A stretch of DNA of 64,000 nucleotides, from positions 1 through 64,000 of the forward strand of contig NZ_WNKS01000012.1 in assembly GCF_009720655.1 (NCBI RefSeq), read 5' to 3'. Shown piece by piece: positions 35,098-43,204 of the stretch; the first letter of the stretch is position 1, and each line of letters opens with the position of its first letter. A program made the position numbers and the translations under genes. This DNA is from Rhodoblastus acidophilus. Its GTDB lineage: Bacteria; Pseudomonadota; Alphaproteobacteria; Rhizobiales; Beijerinckiaceae. The notes below the pieces were generated by a model, which searched no databases, was not told the DNA's origin, and saw only the letters and a list, made by a program, of their open reading frames with translations.

Positions 35098-36428
35098 ACA
35101 TGAACCTGCACGGTCGCGAGAGTGTTGAGGAGCTGCAACGGCGCATCGCCAAGCTGGAAAAGATCAACAGCGCGCTGATGTCGCGGGTTGAGCGCTCGGT
35201 GGACAGCCAGTTCAACGCTTTCTCACTGTTCGAAACGGCCATTTCGCTCGATCATCAGGTGCGCCGCCGCACCGCGGAACTGTCGCAGGCGATGCGCTCG
35301 CTGGAAAAGGCCAAGCGCCAGGCCGAAGCCGCCTCCTCGCTGAAGACGACGTTTGTCACCTCGGTCGGCCACGATCTGTTGCAGCCGTTGAACGCCGCGC
35401 GGCTCGCCCTGTCGGCGCTCGGCGAACTCCCGGCCGCGCCGGAAGCGAGCGTGCTGGTCGAGCAGGTCGATCGCAGCCTCGTCGCGCTGGAGGATTTGAT
35501 CCGCACCCTGCTCGACCTGTCGAAACTCGACGCCGGCGTGATGAAGCCGGATCTGCGCGATTTCGAGCTGAACGAAGTGCTGGAGCCGCTGGCGCGGGAT
35601 TTCGCCTATTTCGCGCAGAAACGCGGACTGAAACTCAAAATTTTTCCCTCAAAACTTTATGTCCGCTCCGACCCGTCCATGCTGCGGCGCATCCTGCAAA
35701 ACCTGCTCGCCAACGCCTTGCGCTACACCGCGCATGGCGGCGTCCTGGTGGGCGCGCGACGGCGCGGCGACCGGGTGATGGTGCAGGTGTCCGACACCGG
35801 GCCGGGCATTCCGGAAGCCAAGCGCGAGGCGATTTTCCAGGAATTCAAGCGCGCCCACAGCGACATTCCCGGCGAGACCGGGTTTGGCTTGGGGCTGGCC
35901 ATCGTGCGCCGCTTCGCCCAGGCGCTCGACCATCCGATCCGGCTCGCCTCGAACATTGGGCGCGGCTCGACTTTTTCTGTGCGCCTGCCGGGGGCTGCGC
36001 CTGCGCCCAAAGATCTGCCCGCCCCGCCGCCGCTGATGCGGCTGTTCCACTCCCCCGTCGCGGGCGCGAAAATCCTGCTGATCGAGAACGAGCCCTCGGT
36101 GAGCGAGGCCATGGTTGCGCTTCTGGAGCGCTGGGGCTGCGACGTGGCGGTGGCGACCTCCGGCGACGAGGCGCTCGAGCGCTTGCGCGCCCTGCCGACG
36201 GCGCCGCACATTGTCATCGCCGACCTGCACCTCAACAATGACGAGCGCGGCACCCAGGCGATTTCGCGGGTCCGGGCGACGCTGGGATCGGAAGTCCCCG
36301 CGCTGATCGTCACCGCCGACCATTCGGCGAAGTCCGAGGAAGAGGTGCGCGCGGCGGGGCTGGAAATGCTGCGCAAGCCGGTTCGTCCGGCGGAGATGCG
36401 GTCGCTGCTGTCGTTTCTGCTGACGTGA
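35094..36428 (+). CDS. nahK: NahK-like hybrid histidine kinase/response regulator
   Basis: 444 residues. A coiled coil (VEELQRRIAKLEKINSALM), a histidine kinase domain with the phospho-acceptor in SVGHDLLQPLNAARL, which is the form seen in NahK/ErcS kinases, an ATPase domain (NLLANALRYT, DTGPGIPEAK, GFGLGLAIVRR), and a C-terminal receiver (KILLIENEPSVSE, phospho-Asp in IVIADLHLNN, Thr in ALIVTAD, Lys in LRKPVRP). The receiver's acidic pair is E-N rather than D-D. No PAS domain is evident, so input probably comes from the NosP-like protein. ATG 35094 overlaps the nosP stop (ATGA). Confidence 0.88.
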   Translation: MNMNLHGRESVEELQRRIAKLEKINSALMSRVERSVDSQFNAFSLFETAISLDHQVRRRTAELSQAMRSLEKAKRQAEAASSLKTTFVTSVGHDLLQPLNAARLALSALGELPAAPEASVLVEQVDRSLVALEDLIRTLLDLSKLDAGVMKPDLRDFELNEVLEPLARDFAYFAQKRGLKLKIFPSKLYVRSDPSMLRRILQNLLANALRYTAHGGVLVGARRRGDRVMVQVSDTGPGIPEAKREAIFQEFKRAHSDIPGETGFGLGLAIVRRFAQALDHPIRLASNIGRGSTFSVRLPGAAPAPKDLPAPPPLMRLFHSPVAGAKILLIENEPSVSEAMVALLERWGCDVAVATSGDEALERLRALPTAPHIVIADLHLNNDERGTQAISRVRATLGSEVPALIVTADHSAKSEEEVRAAGLEMLRKPVRPAEMRSLLSFLLT

Positions 36429-36431
36429 GCT

Positions 36432-36713
36432 TCAGGGCAGCGGGGTCAAAGGCGCGCCGAACTCGGCGATGCTGGCCTTGATCCTTGCCAGCCAATCCGT
36501 CTTTCCCCGGGCATGGACGGCCGGGCCGCGTTCACCGTCAAGGCGCTGCGCCGCCAGTCGAAACATCCTGCTGTTCCGGCGTGACCCTATGCGTCGGCCA
36601 ACGTCGGCCAGGCGGATCGCTTCGTCGCGCGCGCCCGCGCCGTGCCGCGCCAACAAGTGTTGCGCCACGTCGTCGATCTCCGTTGGCGAGATGCGAAAAA
36701 ACCACGAGTTCAT
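36432..36713 (-). CDS. Hypothetical protein
   Basis: 93 residues from ATG 36713, MNSWFFRISPTEIDDVAQHLLARHGAGARDEA..., mainly helical, with a basic middle (GRRIGSRRNSRMFRLAAQRL). Similar small helical proteins of unknown role occur in related genomes, but no domain is recognised. Its stop is three bases from the kinase stop; the genes converge. Confidence 0.55.
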   Translation of the reverse strand: MNSWFFRISPTEIDDVAQHLLARHGAGARDEAIRLADVGRRIGSRRNSRMFRLAAQRLDGERGPAVHARGKTDWLARIKASIAEFGAPLTPLP

Positions 36714-37125
36714 GAGGATCCCATCCGCCTGGCGAGCACGACTGATTCGGCACAACTGATATCATCGACGCGCCAAGTTCAGAACGCCATTCGGGCGTCG
36801 AAATAACGCAAGCGCGGCATGTCAGTCGTAAACCGGAACGCCGCCGCTATACCCCAGCCGCGACCAAACCCTCTGTAAAAATTTGCGTTTTCCGGGAACG
36901 CCGGCGCGCCGCAACCGTTCTCCCGCGACCGGATGCGTGCTGAGGACAAAAATGGTCATTCACAACAAGAAGCTGCGGCAGCGGCAGGGCCGAGGCGCAG
37001 CTCAGTTCGGAAGAGGATCGGTTGATCTCGGCCTACAGCCCCCGCACGCTCCGATCCCGATACGCAGCCACCACCGGCGCGAACCTCGGCTCCGAAGTCC
37101 GTCACTGAAAAGAAGGAAATCGTCC
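36714..37125. other. Intergenic region before the YciF-like gene
   Basis: 412 bp without a convincing gene. The EcfG-type promoter at 36895 is the only regulatory signal noted, leaving a leader of about 200 bases. Confidence 0.55.
36895..36919 (+). promoter_or_regulatory. EcfG-type general stress promoter
   Basis: GGAAC at 36895-36899, then 16 bases, then CGTT at 36916-36919, an exact match to the alphaproteobacterial EcfG consensus GGAAC-N16-CGTT. The downstream gene is a YciF-like ferritin, a class often in the general stress regulon. Confidence 0.55.
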
Positions 37126-37617
37126 ATGCCGCATGAAGCCTTACAAAATCTGTTCATCGCCGGACTGAGCAACGCCCATGCGATGGAGGCGCAGGCCGAG
37201 CAACTGCTCAAGCGCCAGATTGAGCGCCTCGACGATTTTCCGGATATTAAGATGCGCCTTGAGGAGCATCTGGAGGAGACCTACACCCAGCAGCGGCGCA
37301 TCGACGCGATCCTGGAAAATTATGGCGAAACCGCCTCCACGCTGAAGGACGCGGCCATGTCGCTGTTCGGCAATCTGGCGGCGGTGGCGCACATGCCCGC
37401 GGACGACGAGGTGCTCAAAAACGCCTTCGCCAGCTTCGCCTTCGAAAACTACGAGACGGCCGCATATAACTCCTTGATTTCCATAGCGGAAGCCTTGGGC
37501 GAAACCGGCGCCATCGGACCGCTGCGGCAATCCTGCGAGGAAGAGCATGCCATGGCGGACTGGCTGTCGAGCCAACTCGATTCCGTGACGCGGCGGTTCA
37601 TCCAGAAGGCTGCGTAA
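37126..37617 (+). CDS. YciE/YciF family ferritin-like protein (DUF892)
   Basis: 163-residue four-helix ferritin-like protein. Metal-ligand candidates are in NAHAMEAQAEQLL, EEHLEETYTQQ and FENYETAAYNSL, in the spacing of the family. These proteins are induced by stress, but their reaction is not settled. ATG 37126 follows AGAAGGA with good spacing. The gene ends at a strong hairpin terminator. Confidence 0.87.
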   Translation: MPHEALQNLFIAGLSNAHAMEAQAEQLLKRQIERLDDFPDIKMRLEEHLEETYTQQRRIDAILENYGETASTLKDAAMSLFGNLAAVAHMPADDEVLKNAFASFAFENYETAAYNSLISIAEALGETGAIGPLRQSCEEEHAMADWLSSQLDSVTRRFIQKAA

Positions 37618-37636
37618 GCCTTAGGCTTCCAACTGT

Positions 37637-37673
37637 CTCCCGGCGGCGCTATCCTGCGCCGCCGGGAGTTTTT
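37637..37673 (+). terminator. Intrinsic terminator overlapping the next gene's ribosome binding site
   Basis: CTCCCGGCGGCG / CGCCGCCGGGAG (12-bp perfect stem, 8-base loop) followed by TTTTT. The right arm contains GGGAG, the likely ribosome binding site of the GTG start at 37676. Confidence 0.8.
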
Positions 37674-37675
37674 GC

Positions 37676-38911
37676 GTGAGCGCTGAATTCGATCTCGTCA
37701 TTATTGGAGCGGGTGCGGCGGGGGTTGGCGCCGCGCGGCGTCTGGCCGGCGAAAATTTTTCTGTTCTGGCGCTGGAGGCGGCGCCTCGCGTCGGCGGACG
37801 CGTCTTCACGACCCAGATCAAGGATATGCATCTCGACTTTGGCGCGGAATGGCTGCATTCAGCCGCCCGCAATCCCTGGACCGATATGGCCGGACGCCTG
37901 GGCTTCGCGCTCGACCGGCGCCGCGCCAACTGGTGGATGCAATACAAAAACCTCGGCTTTTCCGTCGAGGAGCAGGCGGCGGCGGGCGCGGCCTATGCCG
38001 CCTGGAGCGAGGCGCTTGCTGGCGCGCCCGGGGATTGCGCGGCGAAAGTTTTGGCGCCCGAAAGCGCGTGGAGCGGCTATATCCGCGCCATCGCCGGTTA
38101 CGTCAGCGGCGCGGAACTCGAAGCCATGTCGGCGCGCGATTACGCCGCCTATGACGAGGCCTCGACCTCCGACAACTGGCGCATCTTCGAGGGTTTTGGG
38201 GCGCTGACCGCCGCCGCATGGCCCGAAAAAATTCCGCTGCGGCTGGCGACCGCCGTCACGTCGGTGACGCTGCCGCCGGGCGGCGTCGCGCTCTCCACCC
38301 GCGCCGGCAGGATTTTCGCGCGGACTGTGGTCTGCACCGTCTCAACCGACGTGCTCGCGGGCGTGTCGATCCGCTGGCCCCGCGAATTCGCCCCCTGGCG
38401 CGAAGCCGCCGCCCATCTGCCGCTCGGGCGCAACGAAAAACTGTTCTTCGAAATCCTCGACGACCGCTGTTTTGAGGCCGACACGCATCTGATCGGCGAT
38501 CCGCGCGATCCCGCGACCGCCGCCTATGACATAAGGCCGTTTGGCCGGCCCGTGATCGAATGTTTTTTGGGCGGCGCCAGCGCTCTGGCGATGGAGCGGG
38601 ATGGCCCCGCCAGCGCTTTTTCCAACGCGCTGGACGCGCTCGTCCGGCTGTTCGGCGCGGACGTCCGCCGCGCGCTGAGGCCGCTTGTCGCCACCCATTG
38701 GGGCCGCGACCCGCGCATCGGCGGCGCCTACAGTTACGCCCTGCCCGGCTGCGCAGGGTCGCGCGAAAAACTCGCGAGACCCTTCGAAGACAGGTTTTTT
38801 TTCGCTGGCGAGGCCACCGACCCCCGGGATTTCACCGCCGCCCACGGCGCCTACGCCAGCGGCTGGCGCGCGGCCGAGGAAGCGCTCGCCGCGCTGGCGC
38901 GCCGGCGCTGA
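37676..38911 (+). CDS. Flavin monoamine oxidase family protein
   Basis: 411 residues. N-terminal FAD-binding Rossmann motif DLVIIGAGAAGVGAARRLAG, then VGGRVFTT, substrate-domain sequence, and the C-terminal FFAGEATDPRDFTAAHGAYASGWRAAEE typical of amine oxidases. The substrate (amine, or a carotenoid or other hydrocarbon in relatives) is unknown. GTG 37676 with GGGAG at 37664-37668; this site is locked in the terminator stem of the previous gene. Confidence 0.85.
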   Translation: MSAEFDLVIIGAGAAGVGAARRLAGENFSVLALEAAPRVGGRVFTTQIKDMHLDFGAEWLHSAARNPWTDMAGRLGFALDRRRANWWMQYKNLGFSVEEQAAAGAAYAAWSEALAGAPGDCAAKVLAPESAWSGYIRAIAGYVSGAELEAMSARDYAAYDEASTSDNWRIFEGFGALTAAAWPEKIPLRLATAVTSVTLPPGGVALSTRAGRIFARTVVCTVSTDVLAGVSIRWPREFAPWREAAAHLPLGRNEKLFFEILDDRCFEADTHLIGDPRDPATAAYDIRPFGRPVIECFLGGASALAMERDGPASAFSNALDALVRLFGADVRRALRPLVATHWGRDPRIGGAYSYALPGCAGSREKLARPFEDRFFFAGEATDPRDFTAAHGAYASGWRAAEEALAALARRR

Positions 38912-39172
38912 ACCGGGAAACCGGCTCCTGTGAAGCGTCCAGGCGCATCGACGCCCTGAAGGCGAAACGCGACACGCGCGCCCTTGCGCCGCCGCAAAAC
39001 CGCCCGACAAAGGAAATAGGACTTATTGAGAGTGGGAAAAGCCGCGCTCGCGGTGGTTTAATTGCTCCGTGTCATTTTCCGTCGCTCGATCTTGCGCAAT
39101 AACGAGGGACGACGGGATCACCAAGAGCTTGACGCCAGTCAGGCCGCAAGATTCTAGCGGAGCAAACAGGCC

Positions 39173-39619
39173 ATGAACGGCAAAATTCTCACCCTTTCCG
39201 CGTCTCTCATCCTCGGCGGCGCCGCCGGGGCGCTGGCGCAGACCGGCGCCGCGCCCGCTCCGACGGCGGCCGCCCCCATCGTGGGCGATCCCGCAGCCGG
39301 CGAAAAGGTTTTCCGCGTTTGCCGTCAGTGCCACCACATCGGCCGCGGCGCGACCAATTTTTATGGCCCGGTGCTCAACGGCCTGATCGGCCGGCCCGCC
39401 GGCTCCGTGCCCGGCTACAATTACTCCGAGGCCAACAAGACTTCGGGCAAAACCTGGGACGTGCCGACGCTGACCTCCTATCTGCGCCAGCCCCAGCATG
39501 ACGTGCCCAAGACCTACATGACCTTCGCCGGGATCAAGAGCGACAAGGAAATCGCCGACGTCATCGCCTATATCGGCCAGTACGATCGCTCCGGCGCCAA
39601 GAAGGGCGACCCGCAATAA
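39173..39619 (+). CDS. Class I cytochrome c
   Basis: 148 residues. Signal peptide (LSASLILGGAAGALAQ), a proline/alanine-rich spacer, then a c-type domain with haem motif CRQCH, YGPVLNGLIGRPAG, and axial methionine in TYMTFAG. It is a small periplasmic electron carrier of the cytochrome c2/c550 form. Monocistronic; a terminator follows inside the convergent gene. Confidence 0.92.
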   Translation: MNGKILTLSASLILGGAAGALAQTGAAPAPTAAAPIVGDPAAGEKVFRVCRQCHHIGRGATNFYGPVLNGLIGRPAGSVPGYNYSEANKTSGKTWDVPTLTSYLRQPQHDVPKTYMTFAGIKSDKEIADVIAYIGQYDRSGAKKGDPQ

Positions 39620-39627
39620 GGCTGGCT

Positions 39628-40932
39628 TCAGGTCCGCGAAGAGTGCGCCGCCGTTTCCGGCGGCGTTTTCTTTTGCTGGATCAGCCTTGCAATGATGTCC
39701 GCCGCCGCCGCGGCCCCATCCTCCGCGCCGATCCGCGCGGCCATCTCACCGGCGCGCAGCGCGTAATCCGGCGTTTCCAGCAGGTGGCGCAGCGCCTCGA
39801 CGGCCCCAACAGCTGAAAATTTCGCGCGCGGCAGCACGCGCGCGACGCCCAGCCGCGCAATGCGCGCCGCATTGTCGGGCTGGTCAGCGAAGAAGGGCGC
39901 GATCAGTTGCGGTTTTCCCGCGCGCAAGGCCTGGACGGCGGTTCCGGCGCCGCCATGATGCAGGATCGCCGCGGCGCGGGCGAAAACCCGGGAATGCGGG
40001 GCGTAGCCCCAGATCAGCAGGTCGTCGCCCTCGGGCGCGCCAATGCCGCGGGCGTCATCGCGCCCGGCGATCACCAGCGCGCGGCGCCCGAGCGCGCGGG
40101 CCGCCGCGACGCCATCGCGCAAGACATCGGCGCCGCCAAGCGCGGCGAAACTGCCCAGCGTGAGCACGACCGGCGGCGCCCCGGCGGCGAGAAAGGCTTC
40201 GACCTCCGGGGCGAGTTCTTGGGTCTCGCCGCCATCGTGAAAGGTGGCGCCCAGGCCAAGCGAGCCCTTGGGCGCCGTCATGAGCAGCGGCGAGAACAGC
40301 CCAAGGACGTCGAGGGCGTCTCCCGGATCGAGGAAAGGCAGATCGCGCGCCGACGGCAGGCCCATGGCGGCGCGCAGGCGGCGCGCGCGCCGGGTGAACG
40401 GACGAAAGGCGAGACGCAGCGAAGACGCCAGCGAGCGGTTCCACATCTGGCCGATTTTTCCCGGCGCGCGCACGAAGGGCGCGGTTCCCAGAATCGGCGG
40501 GTCCTCGGGCTGTAGCAGCAGGGTCGGCGACAGCAGCACATGGACGTAAGGCACGCCAAAATTTTCGGCCGCCAGTTGAGCGGCATAGGCGATGTGGTGG
40601 CAGACCACCAGATCGGCGCCGGCGACGATCGGCATGAGATCGCGCACGCTTTCGGCGAGAAAGTCCTGCGAGAAGCGGACGACGGCGAGATCGTCGGTGA
40701 GCAGTTCCTTGACGAAGGCGTCGGCGCTCACGCCCATCAGGCGCAAGGCGTCGCCCTCGTCAGGGCCGATTCCCGAAAAACTCAGTCCCTCGCGCTCGAA
40801 CAGCGGGCGATAGTGGCCGCTGGTCGCCGCGACCACCTCGAAACCCCTTTCTTGCAGCGCCTTTCCGAGTGCGATGAAGGGATGAATGTCTCCGTGTGAA
40901 CCGAGAGTCGCCAGAACAATTTTTGCCGTCAT
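39628..40932 (-). CDS. Glycosyltransferase, UGT/GT28-like
   Basis: 434 residues, GT-B fold. N-terminal acceptor domain starts KIVLATLGSHGDIHPFIALGKALQERG; C-terminal nucleotide-sugar domain has LTLGSFAALG, WGYAPHSRVFARAAAILHHGGAGTAVQAL and PFFADQPDNAARI. Relatives include sterol, macrolide and rhamnosyl transferases. In a hopanoid-making organism a lipid acceptor is conceivable but is only inference. Convergent with the cytochrome c gene, eight bases apart. Confidence 0.87.
   Translation of the reverse strand: MTAKIVLATLGSHGDIHPFIALGKALQERGFEVVAATSGHYRPLFEREGLSFSGIGPDEGDALRLMGVSADAFVKELLTDDLAVVRFSQDFLAESVRDLMPIVAGADLVVCHHIAYAAQLAAENFGVPYVHVLLSPTLLLQPEDPPILGTAPFVRAPGKIGQMWNRSLASSLRLAFRPFTRRARRLRAAMGLPSARDLPFLDPGDALDVLGLFSPLLMTAPKGSLGLGATFHDGGETQELAPEVEAFLAAGAPPVVLTLGSFAALGGADVLRDGVAAARALGRRALVIAGRDDARGIGAPEGDDLLIWGYAPHSRVFARAAAILHHGGAGTAVQALRAGKPQLIAPFFADQPDNAARIARLGVARVLPRAKFSAVGAVEALRHLLETPDYALRAGEMAARIGAEDGAAAAADIIARLIQQKKTPPETAAHSSRT
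39646..39674 (+). terminator. Intrinsic terminator within the convergent gene's 3' end
   Basis: CGCCGCCG-TTTC-CGGCGGCG followed by TTTTCTTTT, 27 bases after the cytochrome c stop. It lies inside the last codons of the glycosyltransferase gene on the other strand. Confidence 0.75.
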
Positions 40933-41036
40933 GGCGCATATGAACCACCGGGCGCCCCCAGGAGCAAGCCCAATTGCTTGGCCCCGGCCAAGATCGGCGA
41001 ACTTCCGTTCACCGATCTCGGCCTGGTCCTGTCCGA

Positions 41037-41082
41037 CGCGTTTTCTTCACGCGAACCGGCAGCCACTTCGCTTGAAAACGCT
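41037..41082 (-). repeat. Family C repeat, inverted
   Basis: CGCGTTTTCTTCACGCGAACC ... CACTTCGCTTGAAAACGCT is the reverse complement of the units at 1328 and 13474, lying 43 bases upstream of folB. Confidence 0.65.
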
Positions 41083-41124
41083 ATGGTCCAGGGCTTATGA
41101 AGGCGCGCGAAGGATAGGGACATC

Positions 41125-41523
41125 ATGAAGGATTTTTTCAACGGCGAAGACCATATCGTTCTGGCTCTCGACGACGTCAGCGTGAACGTGTCCTGCGGCC
41201 TGCATCCCTGGGAGCGCCATCCCGAGCGCCCGACGCGGCTGATTATCTCCGTGCGCCTGTTCGCGCCGCTCGCCACCGCGCGCGCCGAGCAGATGAAGAT
41301 CATCGACTATGACAAGGTGCGCAACCGCATCCTGGCGCTGGAGAAGGACGGCCATATCGATCTGCTGGAGACCGTGGCGGACCGCGTGGTCGACGCCTGT
41401 TTCGGCGACAAGCGCGTCGTCGCCTGCCAGGTCTGCGTGCGCAAGCCCGACATTTACAACGAGACGCGCGGCGCGGGCATAAACCTGTTTCGAACGCGCG
41501 AACGCTGGAGCCCTCCGGCTTGA
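41125..41523 (+). CDS. folB: Dihydroneopterin aldolase
   Basis: 132 residues; converts dihydroneopterin to 6-hydroxymethyldihydropterin and glycolaldehyde in folate synthesis. Features: GLHPWERHPERPTRLIISV, IDYDKV, LLETVADRVVDACF (catalytic Glu) and VRKPDI (catalytic Lys). Preceded by AGGATAGGGA. The stop overlaps the start of the next gene (TTGA). Confidence 0.92.
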   Translation: MKDFFNGEDHIVLALDDVSVNVSCGLHPWERHPERPTRLIISVRLFAPLATARAEQMKIIDYDKVRNRILALEKDGHIDLLETVADRVVDACFGDKRVVACQVCVRKPDIYNETRGAGINLFRTRERWSPPA

Positions 41524-42275
41524 AGGCCGTAAAGGCGGCTCTCATAACCGGCGCCTCCAGCCGGCTGGCGTCGCCGCTGGCGCGCTTTTTTGCCGGGCGC
41601 GGCTACGCCCTGCTGCTGCACCAGCGCCGGCCGCGCAAAAATGTTGCGGCCCTCGCCGAGGACCTGCGCGACCAGGGCGCGACGGTCGAGGTCATGACGC
41701 ATGATTTCGCCGAGCGCGCCAATATCGAGATTTTCTGCGCGCGAATGGCCGAACCGTTCGGGTTCCCGGAGGCGATCGTCAACAACGCCTCGAATTTCGT
41801 CCACGATTTTCCCGGCGCCGGCAACGCAGACCTGTTGGCGGAAAGCTTTCTGGTCCACATGCTCGCGCCCTTCATGATTCTGGAGACGGCCTGCAAGGCA
41901 AAGCGCGCGGAACAAAAACTCAGCGTGTTCAACATCCTCGATCAAAAACTGCTCAATCTCAATCCGGACTATTATTCCTATACGCTGGGCAAATCCGGCC
42001 TGATGACGATGACCGAAATCTGGGGGCGCGCGGGGCGTGACGACGTGCGCGTCTTCGGCCTGCTGCCCGGCCTGATGTTTCCCTCGGGGCCGCAGAGCGA
42101 CGAGCGTTTTGTTGCGGATTCAGCCAAAATCCCCACGGGGCGCGCGCTGCCGCCCGGGGACCTCTGCGCGCTCATCGGCTTTTTGCTGGACCATCCCGAC
42201 ATGCCCGGCGCGCTGTTCCCGCTCGACGGCGGCGAGCACCTTTTGGCGCGGCGCCGCGACGTGGCGTTCGAGTAG
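41520..42275 (+). CDS. SDR family protein, FolM/pteridine reductase-like
   Basis: 251 residues. Cofactor loop ALITGASSRLASPLA, VNNASNFVHDF, and catalytic YSYTLGKSGL (Tyr-x3-Lys). Translationally coupled to folB through TTGA, with GGAG nine bases before the TTG. Position and likeness suggest a dihydrofolate or dihydromonapterin reductase. The glycine pattern GASSRLA differs from the usual TGxxxGxG, as in other FolM-like proteins. Confidence 0.82.
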   Translation: MKAVKAALITGASSRLASPLARFFAGRGYALLLHQRRPRKNVAALAEDLRDQGATVEVMTHDFAERANIEIFCARMAEPFGFPEAIVNNASNFVHDFPGAGNADLLAESFLVHMLAPFMILETACKAKRAEQKLSVFNILDQKLLNLNPDYYSYTLGKSGLMTMTEIWGRAGRDDVRVFGLLPGLMFPSGPQSDERFVADSAKIPTGRALPPGDLCALIGFLLDHPDMPGALFPLDGGEHLLARRRDVAFE

Positions 42276-42276
42276 T

Positions 42277-43173
42277 TTATTCGCCGTTGCCGCCGTTGAG
42301 CAGGTTCTTGCGCTTGCTCAGCGCCGCGCCCGCATGGTCCATGAAGGCGCGCACGCGCGCCGCATGGCGCAGGTCCGGGTGGGTCAACAGCCACAGGTCC
42401 GCGCCGCGCCCGCTCATCGGTTCGTCGATGCAGACGATTTCGGGATGCTGGTCGCCGACGAAGCGCGGCAGGAAACCGACGCCAAGGCCCTCGCCGATGC
42501 AGCGGGCGAGGCCGACGACCGTGTTGACGCGCATGGCGATGCGGTGGCGCGGGATGCTTTTTTCAATCCAGTCCAAAACCTCGACGCCGCCGAAATGCTC
42601 GTTGAAGCCGATGTAAGCATGGTCATCCGCATTGGGATTGAAGCCCGGCTTGTGCAGAAATTTGGCGATGTAGCGCCCCCACACCGACGCGCCGATGCGC
42701 CGGCCAACAAGGGTTTCCGGCGGGGCGTAGGTCGAGCGCACGGCGATGTCGGCGTCGCGTCGCGACAGGTTCAGGGGCTGGTTCATCACCAGCACGTCGA
42801 GATGGATGTCGGGATAGGCTTTTCGAAAACTGGTGAGGACGGGGGCGAGCAGGTAGCTGAACAGGGCGTCGTTGGTGGTGACGCGCAGCAGGCCCGATGG
42901 CTTTTCGTCGCGGCCGGCGATGCGGCGCTCGAAGTCGGTGACGTCGCGGCCCATGCGCTCGGCGAGCGCGATCATCTCTTGCCCGGCGGCGGTGGCGGCA
43001 TAGCCGTTGCGCGAGCGCTCGAAAAGTTTGGCGCCGATCGCCGTCTCGAGCGCGCCGAGGCGGCGGAATACGGTGGAATGGTTGAGGTTCAAGGCCGCCG
43101 CCGCCCCAACCAGGGAGCCGGATTCGGCTATCCCCCGAACGAGGCGGAAATCGTCCCAAGAAATCTGGTTCAT
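42277..43173 (-). CDS. LysR family transcriptional regulator
   Basis: 298 residues. N-terminal winged HTH (WDDFRLVRGIAESGSLVGAAAALNLNHSTVFRRLGALE), then a periplasmic-binding-like effector domain. Start MNQISWDD at 43173; the open frame upstream overlaps the tsaC end. Convergent with the SDR gene; targets unknown. Confidence 0.88.
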   Translation of the reverse strand: MNQISWDDFRLVRGIAESGSLVGAAAALNLNHSTVFRRLGALETAIGAKLFERSRNGYAATAAGQEMIALAERMGRDVTDFERRIAGRDEKPSGLLRVTTNDALFSYLLAPVLTSFRKAYPDIHLDVLVMNQPLNLSRRDADIAVRSTYAPPETLVGRRIGASVWGRYIAKFLHKPGFNPNADDHAYIGFNEHFGGVEVLDWIEKSIPRHRIAMRVNTVVGLARCIGEGLGVGFLPRFVGDQHPEIVCIDEPMSGRGADLWLLTHPDLRHAARVRAFMDHAGAALSKRKNLLNGGNGE

Positions 43174-43204
43174 TGCCGCCAGGGTAAGGACTTTTGGGCG
43201 GTTT

